Shown here piece by piece: positions 7,203 through 12,184 of a DNA stretch of 12,184 bases (positions are counted from its first letter, which is position 1; each line of letters begins with the position of its first letter). The DNA is from JBBDMX01 sp038241095. Lineage in GTDB: Bacteria > Planctomycetota > Phycisphaerae > Phycisphaerales > Phycisphaeraceae. The notes under the pieces were generated by a model that was not told the origin of the DNA, did no database searches, and saw only the letters and a list, made by a program, of their open reading frames with translations. The stretch is from positions 1 to 12,184 of the forward strand of contig JBBRGB010000099.1 of NCBI GenBank assembly GCA_038241095.1, given 5' to 3'. The position numbers and the translations under genes are program-made.

Positions 7203-7307
7203 GTGGAAGTGGGAATCGGGCCTTCCCGGCCTCTTCCGGGACGGTTGCCGCTTGCCCGACGACGTGAGGCGAACCATCGCCCAACGCCTCGACAACCTGA
7301 CGTAAAA

Positions 7308-7381
7308 GGACCGTTGGCGCAGCTGGCTAGCGCGCCTCGTTGACATCGAGGAGGTCACTGGTTCGAGTCCAGTACGGTCCA
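7308..7381 (+). tRNA. tRNA-Val (anticodon GAC)
   Basis: A full cloverleaf can be drawn. The 7-bp acceptor stem GGACCGT (7308-7314) pairs with ACGGTCC (7374-7380), with discriminator A at 7381. The D-arm has GCGC pairs around AGCTGGCTA. The anticodon stem CCTCG (7335-7339) pairs with CGAGG (7347-7351) around loop TTGACAT, giving anticodon GAC at 7342-7344, which reads GUC/GUU valine codons. The T-arm is ACTGG-TTCGAGT-CCAGT. The 3' CCA is not encoded, so it must be added by the CCA-adding enzyme. It is the only plus-strand gene between minus-strand neighbours. Confidence 0.97.
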
Positions 7382-7389
7382 TTTTGCAC

Positions 7390-7429
7390 AAACCGGCAGC
7401 CGCCCATGCAAGGCGACTTCCGGTTTTTT
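7390..7429 (+). terminator. Rho-independent terminator of tRNA-Val
   Basis: Stem AAACCGG (7390-7396) pairs with CCGGTTT (7420-7426), with an inner CGCC/GGCG pairing (7401-7404 with 7412-7415). A T-run covers 7424-7429. It starts 9 nt after the tRNA end. Confidence 0.85.
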
Positions 7430-7450
7430 CTTTGTCTGTTCCGCAACAAG

Positions 7451-7482
7451 TCTGATTGTGAACGACCCTGTCTCTAATCAGA
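7451..7482. repeat. Inverted repeat between tRNA terminator and ketosynthase stop
   Basis: TCTGATT (7451-7457) and AATCAGA (7476-7482) form a 7-bp stem with an 18-nt loop, 31 nt beyond the ketosynthase stop. It could form the 3' end hairpin of that minus-strand transcript, but the following bases are not T-rich. Confidence 0.35.
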
Positions 7483-7512
7483 GCCGCTGGGGACTAAATG
7501 TGGGGCGGGGGG

Positions 7513-8859
7513 TTAGACGCGGGTGAGGATCAAGGCGGCGTTTTGGCCGCCCAGGCTGGGGGTGCAGATTAGGATGTGGTTTAGTTTCGCCTCGCGGGCT
7601 GGGGCGGTGGCGCAGTGCAGGCCGGGCAGGGGGTTATCGCAGTTGAGGGTGGCGGGGATTTTTTGTGTCGCCAGGCATTGGGCTGCGATGGCGATGTCGA
7701 TGGCACCGACGCCCGCGCCGCAGTTGCCGACGTAGGGCTTGGTCGAGAAGAGGGGAATCTCCGCCAGTCGCTGGCCGAAAACAGTTCGCAAGCCCGCGGC
7801 CTCGGCTTGGTCCCAATCGGGCACGCCGATGCCAAAGGGGATCACCAAGTCGATCTGCTCAGGCCCGACACCGGCGTCGCGCAGGGCGGCACGGATCGCC
7901 AGCGACAACCCCTTGCCTTCGGGGTCGGGCTTGAGGTTGCGGGCGTCACGATGCACCGATTGCGAAGCGCCGAAACCCGCCAGGGTGGCGTAAGGTTTTT
8001 TGCCTTGGTTTTCAGCCGTGACGCTGGCCATGCGTTTGGCAAAGGCCGCGGCTTCTTCGAGGATGACCAGGCCGCCCCCTTCGCCCACCACGCAGCCCGC
8101 GGCGGATTGGGAGAACGGTCGCACGGCTTGGGTGGGCTGATCGTTGCTGGAAACGCAGAGTCGTTGGGTCATGGCCTGGCGGAGGTAGGTCATGGGGTTG
8201 AGTTTGCTCTCGACCCCGCCGGCGAAGGTCACGTCGGCGGCGTCGCGCTGGATGACCCGCAAGGCCTCGCCGACGGAGAGGCCCGCCGAGGCCTCGGCAC
8301 AGGTGATGGTGTTGGACGGCCCTTGGGCATCGTGAATGATCGTCACGTGGCAGGCGAGCATGTTGGGCAGGTATTTCAAGAGCCAGAGCGGCGTGAGGTG
8401 GCCGATGCCTTCGCGGCCCCATTTGTGAATGTCAAACGAGCCGTCCGGGTGGCGGGCTTCGGTCAACGCGGCGGTGAGTTCATCAAGCTCCGCGGCAATG
8501 AGGCCAGCGCCGATGTTGGCACCGATGCGGGCGGAGGCATAGGAGATGGCTTGGCCCTCCCCGGCCGTTCCCTTGGTGACCAGTCCCGCGTCACGGGCGG
8601 CGAGGTCGGCGGCGGCGACGGCGATCTCGATGTCACGGGCCATGACCTTCACAGCCTTGCGGTAACTTTTGGGGACGTATTGGTTGGCCTTGAGTTCGGG
8701 GACTTGGGCGGCGATGCGGCAATCGAAACCCGCGGGGTCGAAGGCGGTCAAGGGTGCGATGGCGCTTTGGCCCGCGAGCATGGCTGACCAGTTGGCGTCG
8801 AGGCCGATGCCCAGCCCGGTGACGGGGCACAGGCCGGTGATGAGAACACGTCGAGGCAT
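7513..8859 (-). CDS. FabF-like beta-ketoacyl synthase with degenerate active site
   Basis: A thiolase-fold protein of 448 residues resembling KAS II (FabF). It has N-terminal VLITGLCPVTGLGIGLDANW, GPSNTITCAEASAGLSVGEA, AGGVESKLNPM, RPFSQSAAGCVVGEGGGLVILEE, STKPYVGNCGAGVGAID and C-terminal SLGGQNAALIL. Aligned by eye to FabF, the nucleophile Cys position is E189 (a Cys, C187, lies two residues earlier), the first catalytic His is F342 (IPFGIGVP for NAHGTSTP) and the second is N379 (VGNCGAG for TGHLLGA). The structural Lys (K374) is kept. Normal condensation chemistry is therefore unlikely. A chain-length-factor-like, decarboxylase-like or scaffold role is possible. No partner ketosynthase, acyl carrier protein or reductase gene is in the window. 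The ATG at 8859 starts the conserved region; the open frame upstream to 9018 only translates repeats. The Shine-Dalgarno is weak. Confidence 0.92.
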   Translation of the reverse strand: MPRRVLITGLCPVTGLGIGLDANWSAMLAGQSAIAPLTAFDPAGFDCRIAAQVPELKANQYVPKSYRKAVKVMARDIEIAVAAADLAARDAGLVTKGTAGEGQAISYASARIGANIGAGLIAAELDELTAALTEARHPDGSFDIHKWGREGIGHLTPLWLLKYLPNMLACHVTIIHDAQGPSNTITCAEASAGLSVGEALRVIQRDAADVTFAGGVESKLNPMTYLRQAMTQRLCVSSNDQPTQAVRPFSQSAAGCVVGEGGGLVILEEAAAFAKRMASVTAENQGKKPYATLAGFGASQSVHRDARNLKPDPEGKGLSLAIRAALRDAGVGPEQIDLVIPFGIGVPDWDQAEAAGLRTVFGQRLAEIPLFSTKPYVGNCGAGVGAIDIAIAAQCLATQKIPATLNCDNPLPGLHCATAPAREAKLNHILICTPSLGGQNAALILTRV

Positions 8860-8948
8860 GGGGAGGGTTCCGGGGGCGGGGATGATTGGGGATTTTATGC
8901 GATTGCGGAAGTGAAGAAAAAGCGGAAAGCGGAGAGCGGAAAGGGGGG

Positions 8949-8983
8949 GAGGGGTGAGTCTTGAGGGGTGAGTCTTGAGGGTT
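8949..8983 (+). repeat. Heptamer tandem array, left arm
   Basis: Five 7-bp units on the plus strand: GAGGGGT, GAGTCTT, GAGGGGT, GAGTCTT, GAGGGTT. It is equivalent to a 14-bp unit repeated 2.5 times. It is preceded by a purine-only stretch containing GCGGAAA-type repeats (about 8913-8950). It lies in the 232-bp gap between the ketosynthase start and the rlmN stop. Confidence 0.75.
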
Positions 8984-9010
8984 GCGGATCGGGGGTTTGT
9001 TCTGACTTTT

Positions 9011-9034
9011 AGCCGCAACGTCCTCGTTGCGGCT
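9011..9034. repeat. Perfect palindrome (10-bp stem, 4-nt loop)
   Basis: AGCCGCAACG (9011-9020), loop TCCT, CGTTGCGGCT (9025-9034). It has no T-tract on either side in the direction needed for the flanking genes, so it is not an obvious terminator. It sits between two oppositely oriented heptamer arrays and may be a copy of a dispersed intergenic element. Confidence 0.8.
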
Positions 9035-9065
9035 GATAAAGAAGTGGTGATTGATTACGCTGTCT

Positions 9066-9100
9066 TGACCTCAAGACTCAAGACTCAAGCCTCAAGACTT
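9066..9100 (-). repeat. Heptamer tandem array, right arm (inverted)
   Basis: Read on the minus strand it has units (AA)GTCTT, GAGGCTT, GAGTCTT, GAGTCTT, GAGGTCA: the same family as the left array but in opposite orientation. GTCTTGA-CC-TCAAGAC (9062-9077) is also a perfect local palindrome. The array contains the rlmN stop codon (TGA at 9094-9092), so the gene's last codons are repeat-derived. Confidence 0.72.
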
Positions 9101-10369
9101 CCTCTCATGCCTCAACTGTCCGCAGGCGGCGGCGATGTCGCGGCCTCGGCTGGCGCGGAGGTGGGTGTTGACCCCGGCGCGGCGAAGGATGTTCAAGAAC
9201 CGAGTCACGGCCTCGTCACCGGGACGCTTAAAGGGCAGGGGCGACACCTCGTTGTAACGAATGAGATTCACGTTGCTGCGCAGCGTGCGGGCGATCGCGG
9301 CCAACTCGCGGGCGTGGGCGGGCTGGTCGTTGACCTCGGAAAGCAGGATGTATTCAAGCGTCACCTCGCGGCCAGTGTGGTCGAAATAGTGGCGGCCAGC
9401 GTCCAGGAGTTGTTGGATGCTGACGCGCTGGGCCCAGGGGATGATCTGCTGGCGCAGGGCGTCGTTGGGGGCGTGAAGGCTGATAGCCAAGGTGACGGGC
9501 AAGTCGGCGTCGGCGAGTCGGCGAATCTGGGCGGGCAGGCCCACGGTGCTGACGGTGATGCGCCGGCCGGAGATGCCCAAAGCCCACTCGGCCATGAGGG
9601 TGCCAATGGCGCGGATGACGTTGTCGAAGTTGGCCAGGGGTTCGCCCATGCCCATGAAGACGACGTGGCTGATGCGGTGAATCGTCGAACGCGCGGTGCC
9701 TTGCTGGTTTGTCGGAGCCGCAGGGCGTAAGCCCTCGGTGCCTTGGTTCGTCAGAGCCGTGGGGCGTAAGCCCCCGGTCCCCGGTGAAGTCCCCAAGCTG
9801 TCGTCGAGGGCACAGGCCAGTTCGTCCGGGGGCTTACGCCCCACGGCTCTGACAGCGGACGCCGCGGCGTTGTGGCTCAGATGCCAAACTTGTTCGACGA
9901 TTTGGCCGGCGGTGAGATTGGCGTCGAGGCCACCCAAGCCGCTGGCGCAGAAGCGGCAACCCACGGGGCAGCCGACCTGGCTCGAAACGCAGGCGGTGCG
10001 GCGGGATTTTTCGCCATCATCAGCGGGGATCATCACGCACTCGGTCTGCGAGGCGGCATCATTCAACTGCGGCAGGGCGGCGGGCGAGGCGTTGCCCACC
10101 CGCAGCACGCGCTGGTCCCAGGTCAACAACAACTTCCGCGTGCCATCGCTGGCGCGTTGATCCGCGGCAATGCTTCCCGAAGTGAAAGCCAAGTTTTCCG
10201 CCAAGGTTTGGCGATCACGGGCGGAAAGGTTGGTCATGGCCGCGGGGTCGATGATGCCGTGGCGATAGACCCATTCCAGCACTTGCGTGGCGCGGAAAAC
10301 CGGCAGGCCCCAATCGGCGCAGCGTTGGCGCAGGTCATCGCGTGACAGATCGAAAAAATGCGGCAGCAT
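9092..10369 (-). CDS. rlmN: 23S rRNA (adenine2503-C2)/tRNA methyltransferase RlmN with inserted repeat
   Basis: Radical-SAM enzyme that methylates C2 of A2503 in 23S rRNA (and A37 in some tRNAs). From the ATG at 10369 the protein has 425 residues. The N-terminal accessory domain includes FFDLSRDDLRQ and FRATQVLEWVY. E110 lies in TECVMIP. C127 and C416 (AACGQL) fit the two catalytic cysteines. The radical-SAM motif is C134-PVG-C138-RF-C141. MGMGEPL (239-245) and SLHAPND (297-303) follow. Between the helix ending HLSHN and RISHVVFMGMGEPL there are about 65 residues where the E. coli protein has roughly 15. The extra part (about 170-225) is encoded by a repeat element and leaves the frame intact. 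GTG at 10441 is a possible earlier start, adding 24 residues without family similarity. Neither start has a clear Shine-Dalgarno. It lies downstream of rimO on the same strand. Confidence 0.95.
   Translation of the reverse strand: MLPHFFDLSRDDLRQRCADWGLPVFRATQVLEWVYRHGIIDPAAMTNLSARDRQTLAENLAFTSGSIAADQRASDGTRKLLLTWDQRVLRVGNASPAALPQLNDAASQTECVMIPADDGEKSRRTACVSSQVGCPVGCRFCASGLGGLDANLTAGQIVEQVWHLSHNAAASAVRAVGRKPPDELACALDDSLGTSPGTGGLRPTALTNQGTEGLRPAAPTNQQGTARSTIHRISHVVFMGMGEPLANFDNVIRAIGTLMAEWALGISGRRITVSTVGLPAQIRRLADADLPVTLAISLHAPNDALRQQIIPWAQRVSIQQLLDAGRHYFDHTGREVTLEYILLSEVNDQPAHARELAAIARTLRSNVNLIRYNEVSPLPFKRPGDEAVTRFLNILRRAGVNTHLRASRGRDIAAACGQLRHERKS
9711..9853. repeat. Repeat element inserted inside rlmN (three copies, two forming a perfect inverted repeat)
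   Basis: The 28-nt core is present at 9750-9777 and, as an exact reverse complement, at 9826-9853, with a 48-nt centre. A diverged direct copy lies at 9711-9738. Every copy holds a small palindrome around GTAA: GGGGC-GTAA-GCCCC in the exact copies and AGGGC-GTAA-GCCCT in the diverged one. Flanks of the two direct copies are also similar (GGTGCCTTG before each). In the RlmN protein the copies are read as GLRPAAPT, GLRPTALT and, from the inverted one, VRAVGRKPP. It resembles a dispersed palindromic repeat that has landed in a tolerant loop of the gene. Confidence 0.85.
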
Positions 10370-10517
10370 GGCGGTAATGGTAAGGCGAAAACCGCGTGTG
10401 GGGAAGATCACTGTGTCTCGATCAAACATTGATTCCCACACAGGGCGTCACCATTTTTGGCGCAAGCTCACATTACCCTGTCGGGATGCTGTGTGGCACC
10501 CCGCCGAAACGATGGGG

Positions 10518-12184
10518 TCACCGCATCACGGCAAGAGTGATGCGCTTTTCCAAATCGGCGACGGGCTGGGCGATGAGGTCGTAGCCTCGGGCATCGGTCA
10601 CTTGGCAGGGCACGACTTCCCCCGTCGCGAGCTTGCGCTTGGATACGACGTAAGAGACGCTGTCGATTTGCGGGGCCTGCTGGGGTGTGCGACCGAGGTA
10701 AAGTTTGCCTTTGGCCGGGAGTCGACCGAGAAGTGTGACCGCGTTCTTGGCATCCAAAGTCTCCGCCACGTCATGGCCATGCACGGCCGGTTCCTCGGCA
10801 CCGAGGTGGGCGTTGCGCAATTCTCCCGCGCCAGCCGCGCCGTCGATGAGCACTTCAAACGTCTCACGCCCTTCCGCAAGCTTCGCGTTGCGGGCAAAGG
10901 CCACATCCTGCTGCGTGAGCATCAACTCTTCGATCCGCTGGGCAATGACTTCCGCAGGCACCCCCCCGTCCGCGCCACCCTTCCCATGCAGCGTCCCCGC
11001 CGGTGTGCCCGGCTCGGGTGAATAGCCAAAGACGCCCATCGCCTCGAAACCGAAGTCACGCACAAACGCCACCAGTTCCTCATGCTGCGATTGCGTCTCA
11101 CCCGGATAGCCGCTGATGAACGTGGTGCGAATTGCCATGCCCGGCACGCGCTTGCGCAGCTTGCCCAAAAGCGTCTCGATGAGCTTGCGTGAGGTGTGCC
11201 GCTTCATGCGGGTCAGCACGCGGTCGTTGATGTGCTGCAACGGCATGTCGATGTATTTGACGACATGGGGCAAGCCGGCGATGGCGTCGATCATGGCATC
11301 GGTGAAGCAGGACGGATAGGCGTACATCAGCCGCAGCCAGAGGCCGCCTTCCTGGGCCGCGAGTTTGTCGAGACTCGCCAGCAACCCCACCAAGCCGGGG
11401 GCGTAAGCGATGTCCGAGCCGTAGCTGGTGGTGTCCTGGCCGATCAAGTTAAGCTCGAACGCCCCGTCGGCGGTGAGTTCGCGGGCCTCGGCGAGGATGG
11501 CGTCCACAGGCTTGCTGCGCATCTTGCCGCGGATGGAGGGGATGGTGCAAAAGGCGCAGTTCTGGTTGCAGCCTTCGCTGATGCGCAGGTAGGCGTAATG
11601 CCGAGGCGTCAGGCGCAGGCGTGCGGAGTCGGACTCGAAGTAGCCGGCCTTGGCGTCGCTGACGAGGTGTCGCTGACGCCGGGCAACGGTAGCGTTGGCG
11701 GCAATGCTTGAATAGACGGGCAGGGGCAGGGCGTCGCTGGAAAGATCAACGCGGCCCGCCTTTTCAATGGCCGAAACTTCCGGGGGGCGCACGGCTTGGA
11801 CGATGCGGTCGCGGTCAAATACGCCGATCATCGCGTCGATGCCCGGTGCCCACTCCAGCATCTTGGCGCGGTGTCGCTGCACCAGGCATCCCGCGACGAT
11901 CACCCGCCTGCAGCGGCCAGTTTCCTTCAACGCCACAGCCCGCTGAATTTCGCCTAGCGATTCCTCCTTGGCGGCATCGAGAAACCCGCAGGTGTTGATG
12001 ACGATGGCATCGGCCTGTGTTTCATCCGCCACGGGCATCAGCCCATCTTCCGCCAAGAGGCCCAGCATTTTTTCGCTGTCCACGAGGTTCTTGGGGCAAC
12101 CGAGGCTGACAAAGGCGATGGTTTCAATGGGCTGGGCCTTGGCCGGGGATTGGGAGTGCCGGGGGTTCCGGGGGCGGGGATCCC
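10518..12184 (-). CDS. rimO: Ribosomal protein S12 methylthiotransferase RimO, 5' end beyond right edge
   Basis: Radical-SAM methylthiotransferase that modifies an aspartate of ribosomal protein S12. It is 554 codons visible, open to the right edge. The first recognisable sequence is IAFVSLGCPKNLVDSEKM, so the GTG at 12083 is internal and the true start lies upstream. Cysteines of the N-terminal cluster are visible residues 29 (SLGC), 65 (INTCGF) and 99 (AGCLVQ). The radical-SAM motif C205-NQN-C209-AF-C212 sits in RHYAYLRISEGCNQNCAFCTIPS, which is RimO-type rather than MiaB-type. YIDMPLQH and a C-terminal TRAM-like domain (from about ETFEVLIDG) follow. The linker between the N-terminal domain and RLTPRHYAYL is about 35 residues longer than in E. 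coli and contains no recognisable motif. About 17 residues before the SLGC region are Pro/Arg-rich and encoded by GC-rich DNA. The gap to rlmN is 148 bp. Confidence 0.95.
   Translation of the reverse strand, partial: DPRPRNPRHSQSPAKAQPIETIAFVSLGCPKNLVDSEKMLGLLAEDGLMPVADETQADAIVINTCGFLDAAKEESLGEIQRAVALKETGRCRRVIVAGCLVQRHRAKMLEWAPGIDAMIGVFDRDRIVQAVRPPEVSAIEKAGRVDLSSDALPLPVYSSIAANATVARRQRHLVSDAKAGYFESDSARLRLTPRHYAYLRISEGCNQNCAFCTIPSIRGKMRSKPVDAILAEARELTADGAFELNLIGQDTTSYGSDIAYAPGLVGLLASLDKLAAQEGGLWLRLMYAYPSCFTDAMIDAIAGLPHVVKYIDMPLQHINDRVLTRMKRHTSRKLIETLLGKLRKRVPGMAIRTTFISGYPGETQSQHEELVAFVRDFGFEAMGVFGYSPEPGTPAGTLHGKGGADGGVPAEVIAQRIEELMLTQQDVAFARNAKLAEGRETFEVLIDGAAGAGELRNAHLGAEEPAVHGHDVAETLDAKNAVTLLGRLPAKGKLYLGRTPQQAPQIDSVSYVVSKRKLATGEVVPCQVTDARGYDLIAQPVADLEKRITLAVMR
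12163..12181. repeat. 19-bp GC-rich sequence shared with the ketosynthase upstream region
   Basis: GGGTTCCGGGGGCGGGGAT occurs here and identically at 8865-8883, just upstream of the ketosynthase ATG. In both places it is at or near the 5' end of a minus-strand gene. It could be a dispersed repeat or a shared leader motif. Confidence 0.55.

Noticed and set aside
7158..7391. Minus-strand 77-codon frame containing TGLEPVTSSMSTRRASQLRQ
   Set aside because: It is the antisense of the tRNA-Val gene; this peptide pattern is a well-known false gene caused by translating tRNA loci.
7615..8787. Long plus-strand open frame (390 codons) opposite the ketosynthase
   Set aside because: Shadow caused by high GC and codon bias; its Gly/Asp/Val-rich composition matches antisense translation and the minus-strand frame has clear family motifs.
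8860..9018. 53-codon N-terminal extension of the ketosynthase
   Set aside because: It translates the heptamer array and purine tract; family similarity begins at the ATG at 8859.
8949..9100. Heptamer arrays considered as a CRISPR array
   Set aside because: Units are 7 bp without unique spacers and there are no cas genes.
10442..10517. Possible hairpin downstream of rimO (CACCCC near 10496 with GGGGT near 10514)
   Set aside because: Short, imperfect pairing and no T-tract on the minus strand; not reported as a terminator.

Overview
The window is GC-rich, mostly coding bacterial DNA. It looks like a member of the Planctomycetota, possibly Phycisphaerae; that assignment is inferred. The supporting features are a PEP-CTERM surface protein whose tail ends in a run of arginines, a Ser/Thr kinase with a type II/IV pilus ATPase-like N-terminal region and a C-terminal membrane anchor, a sulfatase, and several short repeats of a kind I associate with planctomycete genomes. 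No gene-free stretch exceeds about 250 bp.

Layout, left to right: a sulfatase on the minus strand runs off the left edge. Divergent from it is a PEP-CTERM protein gene whose signal peptide lies in a different frame from the rest, an apparent 1-nt deletion. A strong terminator follows, then dinB (DNA polymerase IV) on the plus strand. The remaining protein genes are all on the minus strand: a two-CBS-domain protein, the membrane-anchored Ser/Thr kinase, a thioredoxin-like redoxin, a VOC/glyoxalase-fold protein, a FabF-like ketosynthase, rlmN, and rimO, whose 5' end lies beyond the right edge. A tRNA-Val(GAC) gene with its own terminator sits on the plus strand between the VOC gene and the ketosynthase.

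Functional links are modest. rimO and rlmN are neighbours, and both encode radical-SAM enzymes that modify the ribosome (protein S12 and 23S rRNA A2503). The redoxin and VOC genes may be co-transcribed. The remaining genes look like a collection of independent units.

The most unusual items are: (1) a FabF-like protein in which all three catalytic positions (Cys-His-His) are replaced by Glu, Phe and Asn; (2) a repeat element inserted in frame inside rlmN, with one partial copy plus a perfect 28-bp inverted repeat, adding roughly 50-60 residues to an otherwise intact enzyme; (3) two heptamer arrays in opposite orientation flanking a perfect 10-bp-stem palindrome between the ketosynthase and rlmN; (4) an eight-unit 8-bp minisatellite whose last unit supplies the stop codon of the redoxin gene; (5) the frameshifted signal peptide. 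No complete new multi-gene defence or biosynthetic system is visible.
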